NCBI GenBank assembly: GCA_903877935.1 | Contig: CAIRGA010000126.1 | Location: 1 to 32,019, forward strand | DNA: 32,019 bases | Reading direction: 5' to 3' | Source of the DNA: an uncultured Hyphomicrobiales bacterium | Lineage (GTDB): Bacteria > Pseudomonadota > Alphaproteobacteria > Rhizobiales > Beijerinckiaceae | Shown: positions 8,419 to 17,352 of the stretch, one piece after another | Numbering within the stretch: position 1 is the stretch's first letter | How the letters are laid out: each line of letters begins with the position of its first letter | The notes under the pieces: generated by a model | The model's input: the letters and a program-made list of their open reading frames with translations, nothing else | Database searches by the model: none | What the model was told of the DNA's origin: nothing | Translations under genes and position numbers: made by a program

Positions 8419-10911
8419 TTGGTTGAGACGACAGCTGTTCAAGCGGTAGCGGTTCAACGCAACCCTGGCGATTCGCTCGCCATGGATAGAGGTACTTCGC
8501 CTTCTTCGACGGGTCTTGTCTTCGATCTGATATCGCTCGCCGCCAAGCCGAATGCGCCGGCCGCGGATCTGCAGACGAGCGCGCCACCCGTTGCACCAGA
8601 TCAAGCGGGCGCCACGGTCTTAGCCTTCAATAAGCCTGAGGGTACCGCGGCACTTCCAACTGCATTAACCGCAGACGCGAGCGCAGGCGATGGTCCGATT
8701 TCGGTCGATGCGCTTGTTGCCATGGACAAAACCGCCCGCCAAGGCCTGTCAGCCAAGCCATTTGTCGAAAAGCCTGCCGTGGAATGGATGATTTCCGTTC
8801 TTTCCGCCGCAGGATTGGTTAAAAGCAAGCCCGATGGCGTAACGGCTGATGCCGTGCCGCCGACGGCACTTCCTGGACAAGAACGCCCTGTCATCGAGGC
8901 AAACTCAAAAGCTGTGCCACCAACCGACGCCGCCCTTCTCGCCGACCCATCCCCTGTGGCTGTGGCGGATGATCAGCTAGCGTTGAAGGTGACCGCTGAG
9001 CCTGTTCCGACCCTGCCATTGGTACCGGACATGCCGACACCCGCTGAACCGAGCGCGCCTGTCAAAGCCGTTGTGCCGGCGCTTCTTGCTGCACCTTCTG
9101 ATACCCCCAGCGCGGAAACCGCGGCGAATTCCGTTGGCATTCTGACGGATGCTTTGCAGACGGGTTCAGAGGTAACGGTCAAAAGCCAGACGGTTGACCC
9201 TAGCCCGACAAAGGTTCCTTCCGCGGCTTCGAGCCCCGTGACATCGCCTCAGCCACCCTCGCCGCTTGTGATCGAACCGGTCGCGCCCTTAGCGCAAAAG
9301 CTCGAACCATCGGAAGCAATCGCGGTATTGGCTGCACCGCGCATTGATGGCCTCGCGCAAGCTCCATCGCCGCTAACCGCGGCGCCTGTAGCAGCGCCAG
9401 AGGCACAGCCGGTTGCAGCGGCCTCCGAACATGCCGAACCGGCTCAAGCAGCCGCCGTTTCCTCAGAAAAAGCGCTCCCGGGCAATATCGCCGCACCGGT
9501 AGACGTTTCTGTCCTTGCGGCGCAGCCCGTGGTCGTCCAGACCACATCGGCACTATCGACGGCAGAAACCACACCACCATCGACGACCGAGGCCGTTCAC
9601 GCGCCGAAAGTCAGCGCTTCAAAGAAGGTGGAGCACGGCACAAAGGCCCATCTGACCGATCCGGCAGACGGGGCAATGGCTCCGGTTGCGGCCGCCCCCA
9701 ATCTCGTTGTGCCCATGCCAACCCCGGCGCAAGAAATTAAACCTCAACCTGACGCGGCCGAGACGCCGGCGCAGGACGAGAGGAAGCCATTGGGTCACAG
9801 GGCAAAAGCGACAGAAGGTTCCGTTGATCGTCCTTTGGCAAACGAGCCGGGCGTTCAATCAAGGGCAAAGCCAACGGTTACGCCGTCTCCGGTCACTTTT
9901 GATGGCAAGATCACGAATAAGGACCAAATAAGCGTTACAGCTTCAAATGATCCTTCTGTTTCTGCGCCCTTGGCTGAGAAGCCCGACCATGTGTCACCGG
10001 CGCCTGCCGTGAGCGTTGCGGAGCGGCCGACGACCGAGGGGACGCATTCTCCGATTATTGCCCCGATTACCGCCCCAACCAATGCCCCGACCATCGCCCA
10101 TATCAGCCCACAAATGCCAAATATGGATGAAAATAGCGGCAGCGATAGCCGCCAGGCCTCCGCAATGCCTCGTTTTGAAGGCGAAACCGGTTCCGGGACA
10201 GGGTTTCAGAATTCTTCGTCGAATCAGCAGGGTTTTGGGCAAGGCTTTGGTCAATCGTCAGGATCAGCGGCCTCGGCTACGCCTTTGCCAGACCATGTGA
10301 CGGTTGAAGCGGTGACGATTCGCTCGCAGCATTCGGAACATGACGACGGGCCGTCTAACGCGGTCCTGAATGCGAAGACCGCCGATCAATCGGGTCCGAT
10401 TTCGGTGTTTACGGACGTGGAACCCGCAAAACTCGCGGCAACCGACTTAATGCCACGCCCTTCGACGACCTCGGGCAATGGCGGAACGTCGACCACGAGC
10501 GCCTCGCCGACCGCGCCCTCACCGATCCGGGTTGATAACCCAATCTTCATAGCTCAACGCGATAAGGCATTGCAGCAGCAAATCATTTCCGCGCTGCGGT
10601 CAGGACATGATGAGATCAGACTTTCACTTTATCCGCCGCAACTTGGCCAGGTAACGATTAACATGGCGCTCGATGGGCAAAAAGTTAAAGTAGGCGTCAA
10701 AACAGCCAATCGCGAAGCGACGAACCTACTGGTCGGTGAACGGCAAACGCTCGCCTCCGCCCTTGGTCACGAAGGTTTCACGCTTGAAGGGTTCGATGTC
10801 GCCGACGACGCACCCAAAGAGCGAACGCCCAATGATCACCCAATCCAAGACAATTTTCCTACCTCCCCAAAGGCTGCCGAAAGCAGCTTCTCCCTCGACA
10901 TAACCATCTAA
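8419..10911 (+). CDS. fliK: flagellar hook-length control protein FliK, long Pro/Ala-rich form
   Basis: low-complexity Ala/Pro N-terminus; conserved C-terminal EIRLSLYPPQLGQVTINMALDGQKVKVGVKTANREATNLLVGERQTL; TTG start with AAAAAGGA upstream, alternative ATG 8482. Confidence 0.88.
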   Translation: MVETTAVQAVAVQRNPGDSLAMDRGTSPSSTGLVFDLISLAAKPNAPAADLQTSAPPVAPDQAGATVLAFNKPEGTAALPTALTADASAGDGPISVDALVAMDKTARQGLSAKPFVEKPAVEWMISVLSAAGLVKSKPDGVTADAVPPTALPGQERPVIEANSKAVPPTDAALLADPSPVAVADDQLALKVTAEPVPTLPLVPDMPTPAEPSAPVKAVVPALLAAPSDTPSAETAANSVGILTDALQTGSEVTVKSQTVDPSPTKVPSAASSPVTSPQPPSPLVIEPVAPLAQKLEPSEAIAVLAAPRIDGLAQAPSPLTAAPVAAPEAQPVAAASEHAEPAQAAAVSSEKALPGNIAAPVDVSVLAAQPVVVQTTSALSTAETTPPSTTEAVHAPKVSASKKVEHGTKAHLTDPADGAMAPVAAAPNLVVPMPTPAQEIKPQPDAAETPAQDERKPLGHRAKATEGSVDRPLANEPGVQSRAKPTVTPSPVTFDGKITNKDQISVTASNDPSVSAPLAEKPDHVSPAPAVSVAERPTTEGTHSPIIAPITAPTNAPTIAHISPQMPNMDENSGSDSRQASAMPRFEGETGSGTGFQNSSSNQQGFGQGFGQSSGSAASATPLPDHVTVEAVTIRSQHSEHDDGPSNAVLNAKTADQSGPISVFTDVEPAKLAATDLMPRPSTTSGNGGTSTTSASPTAPSPIRVDNPIFIAQRDKALQQQIISALRSGHDEIRLSLYPPQLGQVTINMALDGQKVKVGVKTANREATNLLVGERQTLASALGHEGFTLEGFDVADDAPKERTPNDHPIQDNFPTSPKAAESSFSLDITI

Positions 10912-10926
10912 AGCAGGATTATCGCT

Positions 10927-11667
10927 ATGGCCGCAGCTGCCCCCAAAGCCGCCCCGAAGGAAACTGAGGAAGGCGGAGAAAAGAAAAAAAGCCCCGTCAT
11001 CAAGATTGTCATCTTTGCGATCGCGGGTATCGCCTTGATCGGTACCGGTTTCGGAAGTGCGCTGCTTTATATGAAATTGACGAGCCCTAAGGACGAGAAT
11101 CCTTTGGCGATCGTTATCGAAAAGAAAAGCGATGTGCCGGATGCCCATGAAGGCCCCGCAGCCGAAGCCGAACCCGCTGGCATGCCCCACAAGGTGAAGG
11201 TCGGTGAAGCCGCAGCCGGTGGCGAGAAGAAGGGTGAAGGCGAAAAGAAAGGCGAAAAGAAGCCCGAAGGTGAGAAAAAGGCCGAGGGCGAGAAAAAAGG
11301 TGAAGGCGAAAAGAAGGGCGAAGCAAAGGCCATTCCTCAGGAAGAGAAATTCGTCACGTCTTACTATGAATTTCCGACCCCTTTCACCACAAACCTCCGG
11401 AATTCGCGTAAATTCATTCAGTGCGGCCTAGGTGTTGGCACACAATATGACGCAACCGTCATTGAAAACCTGAAAAAGCACGAACTCGCCATCCGCTCGG
11501 AAATTCTTCTGATTCTGAGCAATGAGACGGAAGCCGATCTCGCCGGAATCGAGAACCGGAAGAAGGTTCAGGACCAATTGAAAGACGGAATTAACAAAGT
11601 TTTGATTGAACGTGAGCATTTTGGTGGAATCGAAAACGTTTTCTTTACCACTATGGTTATGCAGTAG
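10927..11667 (+). CDS. fliL: flagellar basal body-associated protein FliL with long Lys/Glu/Gly linker
   Basis: N-terminal TM, GEKK-rich linker, C-terminal FliL domain (YYEFPTPFTTNLRNSRKFIQCGLGVGTQYD...LREHFGGIENVFFTTMVMQ type). Confidence 0.88.
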   Translation: MAAAAPKAAPKETEEGGEKKKSPVIKIVIFAIAGIALIGTGFGSALLYMKLTSPKDENPLAIVIEKKSDVPDAHEGPAAEAEPAGMPHKVKVGEAAAGGEKKGEGEKKGEKKPEGEKKAEGEKKGEGEKKGEAKAIPQEEKFVTSYYEFPTPFTTNLRNSRKFIQCGLGVGTQYDATVIENLKKHELAIRSEILLILSNETEADLAGIENRKKVQDQLKDGINKVLIEREHFGGIENVFFTTMVMQ

Positions 11668-11699
11668 ACCGTAGCAGTTGTGAGTAAGTAACCAAGCCC

Positions 11700-12656
11700 A
11701 TGTCCAGTTCGCGTAAATTAAGTGATGAGGAAGTCTCCGCCCTTCTTGAGGGCGTGCAAGACGGCATAATTAATGTCGAAGGCGGCGTGATACCCGAAAA
11801 GGAATATAAAAAATATGTTCTGGGTGCCGACGATATTAGTTTGCTCGGTGACTTATATACGCTTCGGCTGATCAATGAGCGCTTTGGCCGACAAATCCGA
11901 AACGTCCTTCTGCCCATGCTCCGTTTTGCGCCCCGCGTGGCCACTATGGCCCCGCGGGTTATTCGTTTCGATGAGCATTTGGCAACTTTTGATCCTTTCC
12001 TAAGCATGACAACGCTGCGCGTTGACGCGTTAAAGGGATCGATTATGGTCACGATCCCCGCCCGTCTGATCAGTATTCTGGTCAATAGCTTTTTCGGTGG
12101 TCGTGGTGATAGCAATGTCACCCGCCAAACCGAATTCACACCGACCGAAGACCGGATCATCCAGATCGTGATTGAAGGTGCGACGGGTACGCTTAACGAG
12201 GCGTGGAAAGAAGTTTATCCGGCCCAATTTGAATTTATGACAAGCGAAATGAACCCATCCTTTCTGTCCTTCCTCGAAGGGACAGAGCAGGTTGTCGTTT
12301 GCTCCTTCGCGATCCAATTACCCTTTGCCAAACAAGCCGTCATTGAAATCGTCTACCCGCTGCAAATGTTGAAACAAATCGCACCGCTTCTGCGGAGTAA
12401 AGTGCAACGGGTTGGCGACAACCGAGACGAGAATTGGGCGCGCCGCCTAAGAGACGCTGTGATGGATGTCACCCTTGAAATCGCGCCACGCGTTGCCGAA
12501 CCAACCGTCGATATGACGCAATTGCTGCGGCTAAAGCCCGGTACGATTGTTTCAATCGACGCCTTTGCCGACATCCCGATCTATATCGACGGACAAGCCA
12601 TCTTCACTGCCAAAATGGGCGAAAAGGACGGCAAGATGGCCGTCTCTCTCCTGTAA
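11700..12656 (+). CDS. fliM: flagellar motor switch protein FliM
   Basis: N-terminal CheY-binding-like LSDEEVSALLEGV; internal INERFGRQIRNVLLPMLRFAPRV; C-terminal SpoA-like domain. Confidence 0.95.
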   Translation: MSSSRKLSDEEVSALLEGVQDGIINVEGGVIPEKEYKKYVLGADDISLLGDLYTLRLINERFGRQIRNVLLPMLRFAPRVATMAPRVIRFDEHLATFDPFLSMTTLRVDALKGSIMVTIPARLISILVNSFFGGRGDSNVTRQTEFTPTEDRIIQIVIEGATGTLNEAWKEVYPAQFEFMTSEMNPSFLSFLEGTEQVVVCSFAIQLPFAKQAVIEIVYPLQMLKQIAPLLRSKVQRVGDNRDENWARRLRDAVMDVTLEIAPRVAEPTVDMTQLLRLKPGTIVSIDAFADIPIYIDGQAIFTAKMGEKDGKMAVSLL

Positions 12657-12680
12657 TTTTATCAAGGGCCGAGCAATCAA

Positions 12681-12986
12681 ATGTCTACAGAAAGCGCAAT
12701 CGAGCAAGGCGACATTCCACAGGCGTCCGCGCAAAATCTTCGCCTGCTTGAAAATATCGAAGTCAAACTTACCGTTGAGGTTGGCGGAACCCGCATTACG
12801 ATCCGCGATCTCTTGAAGCTGAATGAAGGCTCTGTTGTGGAGCTTGATCGGCTTGCGGGCGAACATCTCGATATTTTGGTCAATGGCACGCTGTTGGCGA
12901 AGGGGGAAATTGTCCTCATCGGCGAGAGTTTGGGAATTCGGTTCACGGAAATTATTTCACCCGAGCAAAGACTGCGGAGCATTTAG
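12681..12986 (+). CDS. fliN: flagellar motor switch protein FliN
   Basis: VKLTVEVGGTRITIRDLLKLNEGSVVELDRLAGEHLDILVNGTLLAKGEIVLIGESLGIRFTEI. Confidence 0.95.
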   Translation: MSTESAIEQGDIPQASAQNLRLLENIEVKLTVEVGGTRITIRDLLKLNEGSVVELDRLAGEHLDILVNGTLLAKGEIVLIGESLGIRFTEIISPEQRLRSI

Positions 12987-13255
12987 TGTCCAATCTGGTC
13001 TCCCTGATCTTGGCCTTCACCGTGCTTGGCGGCCTCGCGGCCGCTGCGATTTTCCTGCGCTCCTATCGCGATCGGTTGACGCGTCATTTTGGTCAAGGAC
13101 CAATGCAGGTAAAAGGCTCGCTCCATTTAGGAGACGGATCAAGGCTGGTGCTCGTGGATGTCGAAGGAACGATGATGGCCTGCGGCGTTGGCCGCAATGG
13201 TGTTGGTGCGATTACGATCATCAGCCCAAAAGGAAATGAGATGCTCGGGAAATGA
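12986..13255 (+). CDS. fliO: flagellar biosynthetic protein FliO
   Basis: short protein with one N-terminal TM between fliN and fliP; GTG start, overlaps both neighbours. Confidence 0.75.
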   Translation: MSNLVSLILAFTVLGGLAAAAIFLRSYRDRLTRHFGQGPMQVKGSLHLGDGSRLVLVDVEGTMMACGVGRNGVGAITIISPKGNEMLGK

Positions 13256-14028
13256 AAAAAATTCATTCACTGTCTCTTGCCCTCTTTGGTTCAATCGCTT
13301 TCCTGTGTCTGTCGCTGCACCCGACATTGGCAGCGGATGGATCTTTGTTTGATCTTCCCATCTTAAAATTAGAGAATCTTCCGGCCGGCGGACAATCGCT
13401 TTCGCTTTCGCTGCAAACGCTTATTTTAATGTCGGCGCTGACTATTTTGCCATCAATGCTCTTAGTCACGACGAGCTTTACCCGGATTATTATCACGCTG
13501 TCGATCTTGCGTCAGGCGATGGGTACCCAGCAAACGCCGCCTAACCAGGTTCTCGTTGGACTGGCCCTTTTCATGACGCTGTTTGTGATGACGCCGACCA
13601 TTCGTGAAGTGAATGATGCGGCGTTTACGCCCTATTCCTCCGGGCAGATTTCAATTGAACAGGCAGGCATTCGAACAGCCGGAATCATGAAACAATTCAT
13701 GATGCGGCAAACCCGACAGGCCGACATTTTAATGGTGGCAGAGTTACGCGGCGACAAGGGCTATGAAAGCGCCGCTGATGTGCCTTTTCTAGTTGCGGTT
13801 CCCGCGTTTTTAATCAGTGAATTGCGCACCGCCTTCACCATCGGATTTTTATTGTACCTGCCCTTCCTTGTTATCGACATTGTAGTTGCCAGTATTTTAA
13901 TGTCACTCGGTATGATGATGCTGTCACCGATGATGATTTCACTTCCGATGAAGTTATTGATGTTCGTGATCGTTGATGGCTGGTCTCTCACGCTCTCCTC
14001 GCTTGTCGAGAGCTTCACAAGGGGCTGA
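13252..14028 (+). CDS. fliP: flagellar type III export protein FliP
   Basis: signal peptide; TTSFTRIIITLSILRQAMGTQQTPPNQVLVGLALFMTLFVM. Confidence 0.97.
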   Translation: MKKIHSLSLALFGSIAFLCLSLHPTLAADGSLFDLPILKLENLPAGGQSLSLSLQTLILMSALTILPSMLLVTTSFTRIIITLSILRQAMGTQQTPPNQVLVGLALFMTLFVMTPTIREVNDAAFTPYSSGQISIEQAGIRTAGIMKQFMMRQTRQADILMVAELRGDKGYESAADVPFLVAVPAFLISELRTAFTIGFLLYLPFLVIDIVVASILMSLGMMMLSPMMISLPMKLLMFVIVDGWSLTLSSLVESFTRG

Positions 14029-14034
14029 TGATCA

Positions 14035-14304
14035 ATGCCATATGAACAATTCATCGCAATTGGGCGCGAAACACTCTATAGCACGGTCTTGACGGTTCTT
14101 CCGGTTTTGATCGCCGCACTGATTGCCGGCCTGTTGATCGGCATTTTACAAGCGGCAACCTCAATCAACGAGGCGACGTTGGCCTTTGTACCGAAACTGC
14201 TGATCGTTGGCGTTGTTTTAGCGCTCTCAGCTCCCTTCATGATTTCAACGCTGACAAGCTATTTCCAAACGATCTTTATCGAAGTCAGCAAGGTCAATCG
14301 ATGA
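14035..14304 (+). CDS. fliQ: flagellar type III export protein FliQ
   Basis: 89 aa, two TM, GLLIGILQAATSINEATLAFVPKL. Confidence 0.96.
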   Translation: MPYEQFIAIGRETLYSTVLTVLPVLIAALIAGLLIGILQAATSINEATLAFVPKLLIVGVVLALSAPFMISTLTSYFQTIFIEVSKVNR

Positions 14305-15089
14305 TTGTCTTGGATACCCCGCACCTTATCGATCAACTTGTTATCTTTATGCTGGTCTCGATCCGCATTAGCGCCCTGCTGATTTCAGCGCCAATGTTTT
14401 CGACCTCGAGCGTCACCGTACCCATCCGTGTTGTTATTGCCTTATCGATTGCTAGCTTGATGCTCGGCGCCGTTGAGATACCGAAAATCGATATTTTATC
14501 GCCTCAGGGTGTGTTGGCCATTGCCAATGAAGCTATTATTGGAACGGCGATAGGCCTCATGTTCCAATTGGCATTTGCGGCTATTTCCTTGATGGGCGAG
14601 CAAATTTCGACTGCCTCAGGACTTGGCTTTGCATCCATGCTCGATCCCTATACGGGATCGTCTTCACCGGTTGTGACCCAATTCATGACCGTGATGATGC
14701 TGCTCACTTTTATGACCCTTGAGGGGCCGCATATTTTACTGCAACAGCTGGCGGCAAGTTTTCAACCGATGCCGATTGGAAGCGGAATTTTTCGACCCGA
14801 AGCGCTCCTCAATCTTATTAAATCAGCGGGTGTCATTTTTTCAGCGGCCCTATTGATCAGCCTACCGATCATTCTTGCACTGTTTCTCTTGACGCTCACC
14901 ATCGGTATGCTGACCCGCGTTGCGCCGCAGCTCAATTTATTCTCGGTCGGTTTTCCAATTACGCTGATCGGATCCATCGTGTTGATCCTGATTGCTATCC
15001 CAAGCCTATCAAACAGCATGTCTAGCCTCTTGGTCGAAATCGCCAAGCAGACGCGCGTCGTTCTCCTATCGGGATCAGGAGGGCTCTAA
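14301..15089 (+). CDS. fliR: flagellar type III export protein FliR
   Basis: multi-TM protein, position fliQ-fliR-flhB, RISALLISAPMFSTSSVTVPIRVVIALSIA. Confidence 0.95.
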   Translation: MIVLDTPHLIDQLVIFMLVSIRISALLISAPMFSTSSVTVPIRVVIALSIASLMLGAVEIPKIDILSPQGVLAIANEAIIGTAIGLMFQLAFAAISLMGEQISTASGLGFASMLDPYTGSSSPVVTQFMTVMMLLTFMTLEGPHILLQQLAASFQPMPIGSGIFRPEALLNLIKSAGVIFSAALLISLPIILALFLLTLTIGMLTRVAPQLNLFSVGFPITLIGSIVLILIAIPSLSNSMSSLLVEIAKQTRVVLLSGSGGL

Positions 15090-16225
15090 TGGCAGAAGAT
15101 GGCGGACAGGAAAGGACCGAAGACCCTACAGGCAAACGACTTGAGCAAGCGCTTGAAGAAGGTAATGTCCTTACCTCGAAAGACTTGATGCTCGCCGTTG
15201 TTATGCTCGGTGGCGCCTTGCAATTAAGCATTGGCGGGCAATATTATTTCAATACCTTATTGGGCTCCTTTCGATCCGGCATCGATATATCTGACATCTT
15301 GCAACGGGACGTTCCCCTCTTATCGGTCGTCGGTACGCGGCTCTACGATATGTTGATCCCGATCATGCTGTTCTCAGTGCCCCTCGTTATCCTCTTGTTT
15401 ATTGCACAAATTGCCTTTGGCGGCTTCCATTTTATGCTGCACAATATCGCCTTCAAGGCGAGCCGAATGTCACCGATCAGCGGATTGTCTAAAATATTTG
15501 GCACAGGCGCTTTAATCGAACTTGGAAAATCGATTGCGAAGATCGGAATCGTAGGTGCCTTTGGGGTTTATTATCTCAAGAGTCGCATCGTTGAAATCAT
15601 GGGGATCGGGGCTCTTCCCTTTGACGCCGCGATGAGCCAGGCGGGCTCGATTGTTGTATCAACCCTGCTTGTTCTGGTTTTCGGCGCGGTTTTAATTGCA
15701 GCGATTGACGTGCTTATTCAATGGAACAAGCATAAAGCCAGCCTGATGATGACGAAGCAAGAGGTTCGCGACGAAGCCAAAGAATCCGATGGTAATCCTG
15801 AAATCAAACAGAAGATCCGTCGAATGCAGCGTGAGGCGGCCGATCGCGGATCAATTGCCAATATTTCGCAAGCACAGGTTATTATTACGAACCCGACGCA
15901 TTTTGCCATTGGATTGCGGTATGATTTCGAACAGGGCTCCGCACCTAAAATCGTGGTAAAAGGAACCGATCAAGTGGCGAAAACCATTCGCGAATTGGCG
16001 GCTGAAAAGAAGTTGCCTGTTCTCGAATATCCGCTTCTCGCCCGTGCGCTTTATTTTACATCCGAAATCGGCAGCGAGATTCATGCCGATCTGTATCGTG
16101 CCGTGGCAACCGTTTTAAGCTTTGTGTTCCATGCGGGTGCGGAAGGCGAAAAGCCAGAGATCGAAGTTCCAGAAGAATTACGGTTTGACGGCAATGGTCG
16201 TTCCTTAGAGAAAAACAATGTCTAA
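15089..16225 (+). CDS. flhB: flagellar export switch protein FlhB
   Basis: DGGQERTEDPTGKRLEQALEEG N-terminus; autocleavage motif NPTH (IITNPTHFAIGLRYD); TAATG coupling to fliR. Confidence 0.97.
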   Translation: MAEDGGQERTEDPTGKRLEQALEEGNVLTSKDLMLAVVMLGGALQLSIGGQYYFNTLLGSFRSGIDISDILQRDVPLLSVVGTRLYDMLIPIMLFSVPLVILLFIAQIAFGGFHFMLHNIAFKASRMSPISGLSKIFGTGALIELGKSIAKIGIVGAFGVYYLKSRIVEIMGIGALPFDAAMSQAGSIVVSTLLVLVFGAVLIAAIDVLIQWNKHKASLMMTKQEVRDEAKESDGNPEIKQKIRRMQREAADRGSIANISQAQVIITNPTHFAIGLRYDFEQGSAPKIVVKGTDQVAKTIRELAAEKKLPVLEYPLLARALYFTSEIGSEIHADLYRAVATVLSFVFHAGAEGEKPEIEVPEELRFDGNGRSLEKNNV

Positions 16226-16454
16226 TTTAGCACGTCACCAACAACCCATCTTCAAAACAACGACCGCATCCTGCCAAGGATGTCGGCACTTTACGATTAC
16301 CCACAAAGCCGCGCGGCCTTATGGCTGCAAAGCATTCGGAATCATGTCCCGCCAACATCCCGCGCGAGATATCCTGAATTCATCCGGCGAGGCCTGCCGG
16401 ATGCGTTCTATGTCGCCTAACGCCCCTTTCGCCCTTGAAGGAGACTTTTCATGA
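16218..16454 (+). CDS. small four-cysteine protein, putative metal-binding, unknown function
   Basis: CQGC...PYGCKAFG...SGEAC pattern; overlaps flhB end by 8 bp and next gene by 4 bp. Confidence 0.7.
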   Translation: MSNLARHQQPIFKTTTASCQGCRHFTITHKAARPYGCKAFGIMSRQHPARDILNSSGEACRMRSMSPNAPFALEGDFS

Positions 16455-17326
16455 GCGCCCCTAAAAAGCCTGCCGCTGCCCCTGCCCCCGCCCCTATAGC
16501 TGTTGAGCCGGAGGAACATCACGAGACCGATGAACATCATGATGCGGATGCGTCAAAGGCAGAAGGCACAAAAGGCGAAGTGAATTTAAGCAGCTTGAAG
16601 CCTGCAAAAGTTCAGCCGTCAATTGACGAGTCCATTCAGCTCGCGCTCGCTTCTGCGGGGACAGCCGCCGATGCGTCGAAAGAAATTCAACGGCTTAAAA
16701 AGCAGGTCAATGAACTTGTTGCCGGCAATTCGCGTTCGAACAAAGTATTGCTTGGCACCGGTGTTATCTTTCTGTTTATGGCGTCCATTGCGCTTGGCGT
16801 TTCAGTCGCGTTTTATTTTAAGGCGATGAACCGGTTTGACTCGATTACCAATGTCAACCGTGACGCGCTGATGGCCTTTGCCGAAGAAGTCAACGCATTC
16901 ACCGAAGCGGCAACGCGGGTCGAGCAAGCGGCCAATGCAACAGAAAAACGGCTTGCGGCCCTGTCCGAGCAACAAGAAGAAATCAAAGTAGCGTTGCAAG
17001 GTGATTTGACCAATCAAAAGGCCATTGAAGCCAGGCTCATTGAGAATGGCGAGATTATCAATCAAATGCCGCCAGCTACACGCAAGATTGTCGATGATTT
17101 GCTGGCTTCTAACAAATTGATTGTTGGCCAAGTAGCGGAGGCGATGCGCGAGCAAATTAAGGCCATGGAAGCCAATAATCCGAAAATGGATATCGCCAAG
17201 CAAATCGAAGACATCGCCAAAAATCAGCAAGCGGCTGTTGCGCGCGCGGCATCTATTGAAGCCCAGCAAAAATCCAAAGCGCGAAAGCCCGGTCCAGCAA
17301 CCGACTCGATGATCAAATACCCGTGA
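16451..17326 (+). CDS. single-TM coiled-coil protein with His/Glu-rich N-terminus, unknown flagella-associated
   Basis: RBS gaaggagac; EEHHETDEHHDAD; TM VLLGTGVIFLFMASIALGVSVAFYF; long helical C-terminal half ending KPGPATDSMIKYP. Confidence 0.8.
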   Translation: MSAPKKPAAAPAPAPIAVEPEEHHETDEHHDADASKAEGTKGEVNLSSLKPAKVQPSIDESIQLALASAGTAADASKEIQRLKKQVNELVAGNSRSNKVLLGTGVIFLFMASIALGVSVAFYFKAMNRFDSITNVNRDALMAFAEEVNAFTEAATRVEQAANATEKRLAALSEQQEEIKVALQGDLTNQKAIEARLIENGEIINQMPPATRKIVDDLLASNKLIVGQVAEAMREQIKAMEANNPKMDIAKQIEDIAKNQQAAVARAASIEAQQKSKARKPGPATDSMIKYP

Positions 17327-17352
17327 TGCGATAAGGGTATAGGGGATCTTCA

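Noticed and set aside
8419-10911. Low-complexity Pro/Ala tracts (e.g. APITAPTNAPTIA) as a repeat element or array
   Set aside because: Typical of FliK ruler regions; no regular DNA repeat unit, so not a separate element.
11067-11333. Minus-strand ORF with FFSPSPFFSPSAFFSP repeats
   Set aside because: It is the antisense reading of the FliL GEKK repeat, not an independent repeat protein.
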